DNA from: Pedobacter sp. UBA4863
Lineage (GTDB): Bacteria; Bacteroidota; Bacteroidia; Sphingobacteriales; Sphingobacteriaceae
DNA length: 35,774 bases
Direction: 5' to 3'
NCBI RefSeq assembly: GCF_002399615.1
Contig: NZ_DHDZ01000033.1
Span: 1 to 35,774, forward strand
Shown here piece after piece: positions 24,125 through 33,541 of the stretch. The notes below the pieces were generated by a model. The model was given only the letters and a program-made list of their open reading frames with translations, was not told where the DNA came from and did no database searches. Both the position numbers and the translations under genes were made by a program. Each line of letters begins with the position of its first letter. Positions within the stretch are counted from its first letter, which is position 1.

Positions 24125-26599
24125 CTATTTTAGATTTCCATTCCTGATTTCCTCTGCCATTGCCGCAATGCCTTTTCTGATGTCTCCACCAAAACGTTTG
24201 GTAAAACCGGCCAGCCTGACCTTTTCGGACTGTTCCGTGGTATAGGCCAGGTATTCTTCGATACTTACCTCGGTGCGGTAAACCTTGCTGAGCATCCCGC
24301 CAAGACTGATAAACACCTCCTTATATTTTTTTGAAGGATCGTTGGCCTTGTTCACAGAAAGCACGAGTGCCTTTTCTTTTTCGGTAAGCCCCATCAGTTC
24401 CTGGATCTGGTCAAACTTGTTCTGGTATTTGCTTTGGTCGAGCAGTATCTTACAATCACTGTTATTGATAATGGCCTGCTTGACTACAGGCGAGGAAATG
24501 ATGTCTTCTACTTCCTGTGTAACCACGATGGCCTCCCCGAAGTATTTTCTTACCGTCTTGAACAGGTATTTGATGTATTCTGCAAAGCCTTCCTTCATCA
24601 GCGCCTTCCATGCCTCTTCGATCAGGATCATCTTGCGCTGCCCCATCATCTTGCGCATCTTATTGATGAACACTTCCATGATGATGATGGTCACCACCGG
24701 AAACAGTATCGGATGGTCCTTGATATTATCCAATTCAAAAACGATAAAGCGTTCCTGTAGAAGGTCCAGGTTCTCTGTCGCGTTGAGCAGGTAGTCAAAC
24801 TCACCACCCTTATAATAAGGCCTGAGCACATAAAGGAAGTTGTCGATATCAAAATCCTTTTCCTTAACCTTGTCAAAGCGGAGTATGTCCACATATTCAT
24901 CCCTCAGGAACTCAAAAAAACTATCGAAGCAGGGAAATATTTCACTGTTGGCTTCCAGGTGTTCATAGTATCCCCCTATGGCATTGGACAGTGCCACGTA
25001 CTCGCTTCGCTTAAACTCCTCATCATCCTTTTTCCAGAGCGCCAGTAGCAGGGTTTTGATACTTTCCTTTTTTTCGGTGTCCAGGCTGTCGCCCTCGCCG
25101 ATATAGAACGGGTTGAACCTGATGGGATTTTCTTCGCTATAGGTAAAGTAGTAGCCCTTGACCATATCGCAAAGCCCCTTATAGCTATGTCCTACATCCA
25201 CCAGGACGATATGGGTGCCCTGTTCATAATAGCTGCGCACCATATGGTTGGTAAAAAAGGATTTACCGCTTCCCGATGGCCCGAGGATAAATTTATTCCT
25301 ATTGGTACAGATACCCATTTTCATGGGCTCATCACTGATGTCGACATGCACTGGCTTTCCCGTCAGACGGTCGCCAAGCCTGATACCTATCGGGCTTAGT
25401 GAGGTCTTATAGCCCGTTTCGAGATTGAGAAAGCAGGCAGCCTGTTCTGCGAACGTATCAAAAGTGTCGTTCATCGGGAAGTCCGCCGCATTGCCCGGCA
25501 TGCCCGCCCAGTAGATCTGCGGCGCTCCAACGGTTTCCTCCTTGGCCACCGCATCCATCTGCGCCAATGCAGAGGAAACCATATTCTTAAGGTCCTTCAG
25601 CTCTTCTTTATGATCCGTCCAAACCAGCACATTAAAATGTGCCTTGACCGGCAAGCGCTGCTGTCCGATTGCTTCATTCAGGAAGTCGTTGGTCGCATCC
25701 CTTGATATGGTATTCTCCCTGCTGTAGGCAGAAAGCGACTGTAGCCTCAGGCGTTTGGACTCGAGTCTCGATAGTGTTTTCTGTGCGTCTTCGATGAAGA
25801 TGTACTGGTTATAGATATGGTTACAGGGTAGCAGTTGGCCCAGTGTTGAGGAGAACCCTACGCTGAACTTGGTCCTGTCCGTTGAATACCTTTCGTAATT
25901 TATCCGTGAGCCACATAATGACGGCAGGTCCTCGGCGTCCGAAAGCGTATAGAGCTGGCAATGCTGGCCGCCAACCTGGATGCCATCCTTAAAATCGATA
26001 TCCCTGACAAGGATATTATTCAGGTTGTCCGAAAGTGAGCAATACTTTTCAATAATGCCTACCTGCCGCCTTTGGCTGAGCAGGTCCGGCTCCTTAAATC
26101 GCTCAAGCACTGCATATCCGCTGTCCTCCAAGATTCGTTTGAACTGGCCTGCACCATCCAGGAAGTCCTGCAGCATTTGTTTATTGACCGTCTGTTCCGG
26201 TACAATGGATCTGCGGAGCAGACTATTGAACATAGAACTGGCAGCTTTTCTGTTTGAAGGTTTTTGGGTAAGCATGATGTAACAGCTATGGTCCAGATAG
26301 GGACGCTCGTTAAAAAAATGGTCACTGCTCCTTGACAAAAAACTACCTGATGACCTTTCAAAATCCGGTCTGAAACTGCTTTGGATGAACCAGTCCTGTT
26401 TGTGCAGGACTGTATGCCTTGGCAACACTTTGATGGCCTTGATCCAGGCATGGTGGAATGCTTCGTATTCCTGGTCGCTCATGGTAAATATCTCCGGCAA
26501 CCGGGCCTTGAATACTATGGTAATATCTCCTTTCCTGCTCAGGATACAATCATGTTCTATTCCGGAAAGGGGAAACAGTTCTTCCATCATCTTTTCCAT
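24125..26599 (-). CDS. traG: Conjugation ATPase TraG (VirB4-like)
   Basis: An 824-residue protein, standard for Bacteroidota TraG. The N-terminal half carries the DUF3875-like region (MEELFPLSGIEHDCILSRKGDI). The ATPase half has Walker A GPSGSGKSFF near 440-448, VDVGHSYKGLC, and Walker B MILIEEAWKAL near 655-665, with the VTQEVEDIISS and NNSDCKILLDQ motifs of VirB4 proteins. It powers assembly of the channel at the inner-membrane face. It is separated from the upstream gene by 136 bases that hold a hairpin, the longest gap in the middle of the operon, so its translation or expression may be set separately. Confidence 0.95.
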   Translation of the reverse strand: MEKMMEELFPLSGIEHDCILSRKGDITIVFKARLPEIFTMSDQEYEAFHHAWIKAIKVLPRHTVLHKQDWFIQSSFRPDFERSSGSFLSRSSDHFFNERPYLDHSCYIMLTQKPSNRKAASSMFNSLLRRSIVPEQTVNKQMLQDFLDGAGQFKRILEDSGYAVLERFKEPDLLSQRRQVGIIEKYCSLSDNLNNILVRDIDFKDGIQVGGQHCQLYTLSDAEDLPSLCGSRINYERYSTDRTKFSVGFSSTLGQLLPCNHIYNQYIFIEDAQKTLSRLESKRLRLQSLSAYSRENTISRDATNDFLNEAIGQQRLPVKAHFNVLVWTDHKEELKDLKNMVSSALAQMDAVAKEETVGAPQIYWAGMPGNAADFPMNDTFDTFAEQAACFLNLETGYKTSLSPIGIRLGDRLTGKPVHVDISDEPMKMGICTNRNKFILGPSGSGKSFFTNHMVRSYYEQGTHIVLVDVGHSYKGLCDMVKGYYFTYSEENPIRFNPFYIGEGDSLDTEKKESIKTLLLALWKKDDEEFKRSEYVALSNAIGGYYEHLEANSEIFPCFDSFFEFLRDEYVDILRFDKVKEKDFDIDNFLYVLRPYYKGGEFDYLLNATENLDLLQERFIVFELDNIKDHPILFPVVTIIIMEVFINKMRKMMGQRKMILIEEAWKALMKEGFAEYIKYLFKTVRKYFGEAIVVTQEVEDIISSPVVKQAIINNSDCKILLDQSKYQNKFDQIQELMGLTEKEKALVLSVNKANDPSKKYKEVFISLGGMLSKVYRTEVSIEEYLAYTTEQSEKVRLAGFTKRFGGDIRKGIAAMAEEIRNGNLK

Positions 26600-26676
26600 A
26601 TCTCTTCTATTATTACTTCAATCAATTTTCTATTATCTTCATCCCGGGGCTACATTCTTTCATATAGAATAGAGCT

Positions 26677-26704
26677 GCCGGGCATTTCCATGCCTGGCTT
26701 TTTT
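26677..26704 (+). terminator. Plus-strand-oriented hairpin terminator upstream of traG
   Basis: GCCGGGCAT, loop TTCC, ATGCCTGGC, then six T's when read on the plus strand. The 9-bp stem has one G-T pair. Its T-tract faces antisense to the tra operon, so it would stop plus-strand, not minus-strand, transcripts. On the minus strand it is a hairpin without a T-tract in the leader of traG. A second weak hairpin (ATTCT ... AGAAT) lies next to it at about 26,654-26,670. Confidence 0.6.
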
Positions 26705-26735
26705 ATTGTCCGACATGCCAATTTGCGTTCTTCTG

Positions 26736-27578
26736 CTATAACTTTCTGCGCTTTGCCCTTCTTGGATGGACAACCTTTTTAATGGCCTCCCGCAACCTTT
26801 CTACTCTTGCTTTCAGTTCCTTTTTGATGGGATAATCCCTGATAAATTCCTTGTCGGGAAGCCCCATTGACCGCGCTACCCAAACCGGGTCGAGCTCGAT
26901 AGTTGGTGGGAGCGCAACTTTTATAATCTGTTTATTGCTAACTGGCATATCATTATTAATTACCCCTCGCTTGATGGGATCATACCGGAAGCTGTAAGAA
27001 AAATCATTATCCAAAAAACCGGGTTCAAGATCTTTGATCAGGAGTACACACTTTTGATCTTCTACAGACCTTAGTTCTCCATTCTGTAGATCGACAATAA
27101 ACCTTTCACCATTGATATCGATCTCCGGCAACTTTCCCGAAACCCGTTCGAGAAATCCATTGTAGTTCGGGTTGAGCAGTTCCAGGTCGGTCATTGCTTT
27201 GAGACTTTCAATAGAAACCCCATACTTTTTGGCCATCCCTTCAGGGTCCAATACTGTTAATGGTGGTATCGTAATGGTTGAACTTTCCGCTGGCGGGTCC
27301 AGTTCACATGGCCAGTTCCTGTATCCGGGATGGTAGCACATCGTATAATGGGTACCATGGTCCCGCATATCGCTGAACAGGATGATATTGGACGGATCTT
27401 CCTTTTCGATCAGAGATTGCGAATTGATTTCTATATAGGACTTAGTTCCCTTGATCTCATGCAAGGGCAATTTTTCCAAAGCGATGATATTAGAAGGATC
27501 AGCATGCGCTATGACCTTACCAAAATCCATGTCAATGTAAAAAAGACCCTTATAGCCGATATCGATCCTATTTTCCAT
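26736..27578 (-). CDS. Unknown protein with internally duplicated domain
   Basis: A 280-residue soluble protein, not recognised. Two halves repeat the same plan. Half 1 (about 5-135): IDIGYKGLFYIDMDFGKV, then IILFSDMRDHGTHYTMCYHP, then TIPPLTVLDPEGMAKKYGVSIESL. Half 2 (about 153-255): IDINGERFIVDLQNGEL, then VLLIKDLEPGFLDNDFSYSFRYDP, then VALPPTIELDPVWVARSMGLPDKEF. The C-terminus is strongly basic (KKVVHPRRAKRRKL), so it may touch DNA. It overlaps the end of traF by 11 bases, which ties it to the transfer operon. A duplicated small-domain accessory of the element is the safest description. Confidence 0.7.
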   Translation of the reverse strand: MENRIDIGYKGLFYIDMDFGKVIAHADPSNIIALEKLPLHEIKGTKSYIEINSQSLIEKEDPSNIILFSDMRDHGTHYTMCYHPGYRNWPCELDPPAESSTITIPPLTVLDPEGMAKKYGVSIESLKAMTDLELLNPNYNGFLERVSGKLPEIDINGERFIVDLQNGELRSVEDQKCVLLIKDLEPGFLDNDFSYSFRYDPIKRGVINNDMPVSNKQIIKVALPPTIELDPVWVARSMGLPDKEFIRDYPIKKELKARVERLREAIKKVVHPRRAKRRKL

Positions 27579-27906
27579 TTACCATAAGTTGTTTAGGATT
27601 AACAAAATGCTTCCTGGAATAACTCCTGATGGCTTTGGGTGTACTCTTCCTTGCTAACGCCTTCATAAGCCCATGCTCTCCATACTTCCTGCTCATGGCG
27701 TATACCTTGATGAACAGGAATGTTCCCAGCACCGCGATCATAGCGATGCAGATATACGATGGGATACCAGCGATGTACATGGCTGCATAAATGATGAGCA
27801 GCGCAAGTACACCACCGCACAGGTACCATATGTACTGGGCCTTCAATCCCTTAAATTCAATGGACTTATTGATGCCCTTGTTGATCTTATAAATACTGTT
27901 TGCCAT
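27568..27906 (-). CDS. traF: Conjugative transfer protein TraF (DUF4133, VirB3-like)
   Basis: A 112-residue protein. The N-terminal YKINKGINKSIEFKGLKAQYIWYLCGG is the DUF4133 signature. It is followed by two transmembrane helices (VLALLIIYAAMYIAGI and YICIAMIAVLGTFLFIKVY) and a basic cytoplasmic tail. It is the small VirB3-like inner-membrane subunit that works with TraG. In CTnDOT traE, traF and traG are adjacent; here traF is separated from traE by 6 kb and from traG by one gene. Its start lies 11 bases after the giant gene's stop. Confidence 0.9.
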   Translation of the reverse strand: MANSIYKINKGINKSIEFKGLKAQYIWYLCGGVLALLIIYAAMYIAGIPSYICIAMIAVLGTFLFIKVYAMSRKYGEHGLMKALARKSTPKAIRSYSRKHFVNPKQLMVNGK

Positions 27907-27917
27907 AATCTAAACTT

Positions 27918-30900
27918 TTAAATCCCTATCCCTCTTTTTCTTTCCGGCTGTTTTATGTGTGGTTGATGTAGTAGCTTTATCTCTCCCAGATTCACAGCTT
28001 TGGCCGGGGAGATCAACGGAACTATCCTGACCTCCGGCTTTTCTTTCAGCTCCAGCTTTTTATCCTCCGCACGTTCCTCTTCCATCATCCTTGCCTGAAT
28101 CTTCACTGATATCTCCCTTTCCAGTGAGGCCAGCTCTGTTTTCATAGCAGCCAGCTCCCCTTCCTTTTCAAATGGCTTGCCCACGATCTTTTCGGTCATA
28201 GCCACCTGTGAACTTAGCTCGCCCATTTCCTTTTCATATTTTTCCCTTAGGACAATGACCCTGTCAATCGAGTTGAGGAAATGTCGGGCGGCCAGCTTGG
28301 GATTATCCATATTCGGGAAGCCCTTGTTATAGGTATATTTGATCCCGGTATCGGGGCTTTCGGCATAAAAGGTGTTGTCCCTGATATAGGTTTCCTTGCC
28401 GTTATCTGTTCCTGCATAAAAGTGCTGCTCCTGTATATGGAGATGAAAACCGTACAGCGTACCCACCCTGTCGGGCTGCCCCGACCTCCAGTTCTTTTGA
28501 AGGCCAATCAGGTACATGCCTACTTCTTCGGCACTGATAAATTGTTTGCCGATGATCTCTATGGGGTTGAGTTTTGCGCCATCCTTGTCCGGCATCACCC
28601 TTTGGGTATAGGACTGTTCGTCGACTTTAAGTTTTTCAAGTGTCTGGCTACAGTTCTCCCTGTCCTTGACCAGGCTGTCCAGCTGGTACCTAGACCTGGA
28701 TATCTCCCTGAAATGCGCTTTTTTGAGCCCTTCCATCACGGCGATCTTTTTCTCCAGCTTGGACTTCTGCAACAGGCTGGTATCGCCCGATAGAACGGCG
28801 ATATATTCGGCGAAATTCATTCCGCTCTTTTCGTCAATGGAACCCTCGTCGATGCTGCGCACGTTCAGCTCGGAGTTCTTCATCTGGCTGATGAAGGTCT
28901 GCTTGTTCTTCAGCAGGTTGAACTTATAGTTGTCCAGTGACTGCTCCACGGCGTAGATATAGTTCCTGACCTTATTGTTCTGGAACAGTTTGGCCAGCAG
29001 GTTGCCCTTTCTTGCGCCCCTGCCATTACGCTGCTCAAATTCCGATGGCTTCCAGGGGATGTCCAGATGGTGCATGGCCGCAATCTTCTTCTGGACGTTC
29101 AGTCCCGTGCCTGCCTTTGAAGTGCTTCCGATGAGTATCCGGATGGTGCCCTCATTCATCATCTTGAACAGTTCAGGCCTTTTCTTATCGCTCCAGTCAT
29201 GGATAAAAGTGACCTCATGGGCCGGTATGCCCATATCCCTGACCAGTTTTTCCTTCATGGCATCATAGAGGTTGAACTCGCCTGGCTTAGGTGTGCCCAG
29301 GTCGCTGAAAATTATCTGCGTACCCCTATGCTCGTTGGTCTCCCTGTATATCTCCAGCACTTTCCTGGCGCAGGTATTGACCTTATTGTTGGGATGGTCG
29401 GCATATGCTTCATCGATCAGGCGCATATCTGCGGCCATCTTTTTGGCATAATTGGTAGCGATCAGCATCCTTGCATTATCCTCGCTATCGGAGAGCGGCG
29501 CACGCCCCAATAGTGTACCGTTACCCGTCTTTGCAAAATGCATCAGCTTTTTGCTGAAGGCCAACTGTTCCGGCGTCATCGGGATATTGATGAGCGCTTC
29601 CTCGATCTCCGGCTTGTCCAGGTTGATATGCCTGGCCGTTTTATAATCGGTGATCTCGTTATAGAACATCGCCAGCTCCGGCACCTTGATAAAATGGCGG
29701 AAACGTTCCTTGGCGATGATCTGGTTGGTCACCGAGAACTCAAAATCTGTGGTCTTTCTTGCGAATACGGCAGCCCAGCCATCGAAGTTCTGTATCTGCT
29801 GGCGCTCCATTTCCCTTGGACGGAGATACTTGAACAAAAGGTACATTTCCGTTAGACTATTGCTGATGGGTGTTCCGGAAAGAAAGGTCACGCACAGGTC
29901 GGCTTCAAAGCGTTCCTGCAATGTCCTTACCGCAAAAAGCATATTCAGCGCCTTCTGGCTACCTTCCACATTGCCCAGGCCCGCAACCCGGTTATGGCGC
30001 GTGGTAAAGGTCAGGTTCTTGTACATATGGGATTCATCTACAAAAAGGTGGTCGATGCCCAATTCCTTAAAGTTGATCTCCATATCCTGCCTGTCCTCGA
30101 TCTGCTCCCGGACAGCCTTAAGCTTGTTTTCCAGGTTGGCCTTTCTGACCTCCATCCCCTTGAGCATTGAACGGGACACATCCCCGCCGATTCTTTTGAG
30201 TGTTTCCAGGTCGGCTTCGATATTATCGATCTCCTGCCCGAATATCAGCTCCTGTATTTCGGGAGACTGCGGGATCTTGCCGAACTGATCATGGGTAAGG
30301 ATGATACAGTCCCAGTTATTGTTCTTGATCTCATGGAAAAGCCTTAGCCTTTTAGCGGGTGTAAAATCAGTTTCCGTTGGCGCCAGTATCCTTGCATTCG
30401 GGTAGGCCTTACGGAACTCCTTCCTGATATCGTCCACATTGGCCTTCAGTGCAAGGATGGCAGGCTTGTGGACTACGCCAAGGCGTTTCATCTCATAGGC
30501 TGCCACGATCATCGTTAGGGTCTTGCCCAGTCCTACCTCATGGTCGACCAGTGCACCACGGTTCTGGATGATGCGCCACACCCCGTTTTTCTGGGATGAA
30601 TACAGATCGTCGATCTCCAGCGCCTTGAGGTCAAGGCCCGGGAACTTCAGATGGCTGCCATCATATTCACGCAGCACATAGCAATTGAAGGTATCGTTAT
30701 ACAGTTCTTCCAGCAGCTTTTTATCGGCCAGTGACTGTTCCTGTAGCCAGTCCAGGAACTGGTTGCGTATGTTCTCTATCTTCTGGTGGGCTAGCTGTAT
30801 CGCCTCATTGTCCGGCCTGCGGATCGTACCGCCCTCCCCATCCGATACCTCATAGGTATAGAAAGGTGCGGTGTTCTCCAGGGCATGCTCTAGTAGCGTA

Positions 30901-33455
30901 TAGCCATAGGTCGCCCTGCCATTGATCGGCACCACTGCATATTCCTGGAGTACTTTAGGATTATTTGCCCTGACAGCTGCTTTGAACGTATCCACAGATG
31001 GGAAATAGGTGACCGTCGTATCCGTCTCGAACAGTTCCGTTGCAAAGCGGTTATAAAAATCTACGGGTATCCAACGCTCACCGAGGTTGAAGTCCAGTAG
31101 TTCAAATGGTATCTTCTCCGGCTGTACACGAATTATGGCCTCCAGGCTCCTTTGGTACTGCGGATTTTCTGGATTATCCTTCGCATGGATTTCTGCTCGT
31201 TGCAGTTTGGCCACCACATTGCCCGAGAGATAATGGTCGGCGGTCTCCCATTGACCGTTAGCAGGATTGAGGTAGATATGATTGCCCAGGTCACGAACGA
31301 CCTGCTCCTCTTCCATTCCGGTTACGCTGGACATAAAGGCGATATCAACCGACCCTTTCTCGTTCAGGCAATAGGCCAGTGCCTCCAGCGCATCTTCCGT
31401 CCGGAACAGTTCATCGGTCTTCTGGACCGATTGATGAAGGATATCGGATTTGACGAACTGCTCACCTTCCTTTCTTTCCAGGGAGGAAAGTATCGTAAAG
31501 CCATAGGCGCTGTCATTGCCGATCAGCCTGCGGTTGAATGCTGTATTGAGCTGTCCGAAACGCTGGCTGAATGCTTCATAGCTCTGATTAAGTGCCGTAC
31601 GCTCAGCTTCCGTTACCTCTGACCCGTCAACTTCCTTTGCTGCCAGTTCGAGGTAGCTGTCCCTTAAACGGATGTAGGTTTCAAAAAATCCATGATGGTT
31701 AACAGATATGTCCACCGGGTGGAAATCTGCGGATAGGTTTTCATCCAGCATGGTCACATAACCAAGCTGGCCCTGGTTAAATACCAGTGTTCCGTCCCTG
31801 TAATAGCTTTTAAGGCCGCTCGCCCTTCCCGTATGGCCCTGCTCCAGCCGAAAGCCAGCCTCCAGGGTCTTGTCACCTTCATATTTATACCTGTAGCCGA
31901 ACTTGCGCAGTTCACTTGACAGATGGTCCATGACATTGCCCAGCTCCGTTGCATTCAGCCATGTGGGCGTGAATTTGATCTCCGATACATTGGATTGCAG
32001 TCGGTACACGTATTTGGAACTGCCCTTGAACTTTGCCGTTAACAGAAGAAAACTGTCATGCGTGGGATTGGCCGCAGTCCGTATTGTACTGATGACCCTT
32101 GCGGTATCCGCATTGATGCGTTCGCGGTCATTGAGACTGAGGTAGGCTTGTGCCTTATTGCTCTGCGCAGGTGCCTCTACCGTATCGAAAAGCCCCAACT
32201 GTACCATAGCACCTTCCGTTTCCTCTTTGGGAACTTCCAGAAAAGTAAAGACCCGCTCCATTGAGGCCATGTTCAGGCCCAACTCCAGTTGCAGGTTCTG
32301 AAAACGCTCCGGGTTGAAATTGGTAGCGATGTCCTCTTCCAATATTTGGGACAACTTTGCGCTGATGGACTCCAGTTCACCTTCCTGCCAAACGGATTGG
32401 TTGACCTTGCCGTATTGGTTGGTCCCCGCTGATACACGGTTGCCCACGATCAGTTCTGGAACAGATCTCAGGTAACTATTGATGGTAAATTTGCCCAGTT
32501 CATTCTCCGCTTCAGTGGTTTTGAGCAGTAGTTTTTCCGTAAGGCTCAATTCCTGCTTGTTGTCATTTCTCTGGACAATGAGCAGGTGGTTGGGCGCTTC
32601 CGTATTACCGGTCTCCTTCATCAGGTTATCGGGCATCACCACTACGCTCACCAGGTCCGCCCTTTCAAACAGGTAATCCCTGGCCTCCCTGTTACTGCTG
32701 CTGTTCAGAAAGGCATCGGTAGTGATATAGGCCAATAGCCCGCCATTGCCGATCTTCTGTAGCCCCTTTGCAAAAAAGTAGTTGTGTATCTTATCGGTAA
32801 CAGTTTTATCCCTTAGATCGGGATCATATACCGTGAAATTGCCGAATGGGATATTGCTGACGATCAGGTCATACCTGCCATCGTCATTGGTCGGTGCTTC
32901 CTCCAGTCCCTGATTATAGACCTTTACCGGGACTGCGCTTACCGAACTTACGGCAGCGAGTACCTTAGAGGTGAGAAAATCTTTTTCGACACCCGTGATC
33001 TTTTGAACTTTATTGAAATGCGTTGTGGCGCTATTGATAAATACGCCCGATCCGCTGCTCGGCTCATAGACACTGCTGGGCTGGATGCCTTTTGCAGCAA
33101 GTGTGCTGTAGAGCACATCCGGAACGAATGCAGGGGTATAGAAGGCGGAAAGAATACTGTTCTTTACAGAACTGATGGCCTTGCGGTAATCGGGTTCTGA
33201 AAGATGTGCCTGCAATAGCTCATGCAGTTCCATCATCTTGCCATGCAGTTTCTGGTCGGCTTCAGATGCGCCCAGCTTCTGCCATTCTTCGATGGGCGCC
33301 TTTGGGAAAAGCACGGCTTTGATACCGCCAAATCCGGAAAACGTTTGCAGTATGGCCATATCCCCAGCCGACAGCTTTCTCCCCTGCTCCCATTCCAATG
33401 CGATCCTGATCGCCTCTACGTTCGCCGTTAACTTTTTTAGAGAATTGTAAGCCAT
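27918..33455 (-). CDS. Giant DNA N6-adenine methylase / SNF2-type helicase fusion
   Basis: A 1845-residue protein. The N-terminal methyltransferase part has FSGFGGIKAVLFP, then YTPAFVPDVLY and SAM-binding YEPSSGSGVF (about 130-137), and a motif IV variant SNIPFGNF near 200 in place of the usual NPPY. A long middle region (about 300-930) has no motif I recognise. The helicase part has Walker A VGLGKTLT near 973, DESH near 1139, FLSGTPISNS, AGTGLNVQKK and motif VI QRNGRGARKGN near 1473. The last 350 residues are coiled and charged. Such fusions occur on conjugative elements and phages; phage P1 DarB is a known methylase-helicase that guards DNA against type I restriction. An antirestriction or incoming-DNA modification role is inferred. 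Confidence 0.88.
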   Translation of the reverse strand: MAYNSLKKLTANVEAIRIALEWEQGRKLSAGDMAILQTFSGFGGIKAVLFPKAPIEEWQKLGASEADQKLHGKMMELHELLQAHLSEPDYRKAISSVKNSILSAFYTPAFVPDVLYSTLAAKGIQPSSVYEPSSGSGVFINSATTHFNKVQKITGVEKDFLTSKVLAAVSSVSAVPVKVYNQGLEEAPTNDDGRYDLIVSNIPFGNFTVYDPDLRDKTVTDKIHNYFFAKGLQKIGNGGLLAYITTDAFLNSSSNREARDYLFERADLVSVVVMPDNLMKETGNTEAPNHLLIVQRNDNKQELSLTEKLLLKTTEAENELGKFTINSYLRSVPELIVGNRVSAGTNQYGKVNQSVWQEGELESISAKLSQILEEDIATNFNPERFQNLQLELGLNMASMERVFTFLEVPKEETEGAMVQLGLFDTVEAPAQSNKAQAYLSLNDRERINADTARVISTIRTAANPTHDSFLLLTAKFKGSSKYVYRLQSNVSEIKFTPTWLNATELGNVMDHLSSELRKFGYRYKYEGDKTLEAGFRLEQGHTGRASGLKSYYRDGTLVFNQGQLGYVTMLDENLSADFHPVDISVNHHGFFETYIRLRDSYLELAAKEVDGSEVTEAERTALNQSYEAFSQRFGQLNTAFNRRLIGNDSAYGFTILSSLERKEGEQFVKSDILHQSVQKTDELFRTEDALEALAYCLNEKGSVDIAFMSSVTGMEEEQVVRDLGNHIYLNPANGQWETADHYLSGNVVAKLQRAEIHAKDNPENPQYQRSLEAIIRVQPEKIPFELLDFNLGERWIPVDFYNRFATELFETDTTVTYFPSVDTFKAAVRANNPKVLQEYAVVPINGRATYGYTLLEHALENTAPFYTYEVSDGEGGTIRRPDNEAIQLAHQKIENIRNQFLDWLQEQSLADKKLLEELYNDTFNCYVLREYDGSHLKFPGLDLKALEIDDLYSSQKNGVWRIIQNRGALVDHEVGLGKTLTMIVAAYEMKRLGVVHKPAILALKANVDDIRKEFRKAYPNARILAPTETDFTPAKRLRLFHEIKNNNWDCIILTHDQFGKIPQSPEIQELIFGQEIDNIEADLETLKRIGGDVSRSMLKGMEVRKANLENKLKAVREQIEDRQDMEINFKELGIDHLFVDESHMYKNLTFTTRHNRVAGLGNVEGSQKALNMLFAVRTLQERFEADLCVTFLSGTPISNSLTEMYLLFKYLRPREMERQQIQNFDGWAAVFARKTTDFEFSVTNQIIAKERFRHFIKVPELAMFYNEITDYKTARHINLDKPEIEEALINIPMTPEQLAFSKKLMHFAKTGNGTLLGRAPLSDSEDNARMLIATNYAKKMAADMRLIDEAYADHPNNKVNTCARKVLEIYRETNEHRGTQIIFSDLGTPKPGEFNLYDAMKEKLVRDMGIPAHEVTFIHDWSDKKRPELFKMMNEGTIRILIGSTSKAGTGLNVQKKIAAMHHLDIPWKPSEFEQRNGRGARKGNLLAKLFQNNKVRNYIYAVEQSLDNYKFNLLKNKQTFISQMKNSELNVRSIDEGSIDEKSGMNFAEYIAVLSGDTSLLQKSKLEKKIAVMEGLKKAHFREISRSRYQLDSLVKDRENCSQTLEKLKVDEQSYTQRVMPDKDGAKLNPIEIIGKQFISAEEVGMYLIGLQKNWRSGQPDRVGTLYGFHLHIQEQHFYAGTDNGKETYIRDNTFYAESPDTGIKYTYNKGFPNMDNPKLAARHFLNSIDRVIVLREKYEKEMGELSSQVAMTEKIVGKPFEKEGELAAMKTELASLEREISVKIQARMMEEERAEDKKLELKEKPEVRIVPLISPAKAVNLGEIKLLHQPHIKQPERKRGIGI

Positions 33456-33481
33456 ACTGCACGTTTTTCCGTTTCACTTCA

Positions 33482-33514
33482 GGGCAATAGCTGCCCGTTA
33501 CTGCGTTTTGCAGT
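33482..33514 (-). promoter_or_regulatory. Tandem hairpins in the leader of the methylase-helicase gene
   Basis: In the 86 bases between two operon genes lie GGGCA-ATAGC-TGCCC (33482-33496) and ACTGC-GTTTT-GCAGT (33500-33514), two perfect 5-bp stems 3 bases apart. Neither is followed by a T-tract on the minus strand, so they are not terminators. They could be processing or translational control elements ahead of the 5.5-kb gene, or chance. Confidence 0.3.
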
Positions 33515-33541
33515 CCAATTATTTTATTCCGTAAATGCTGG

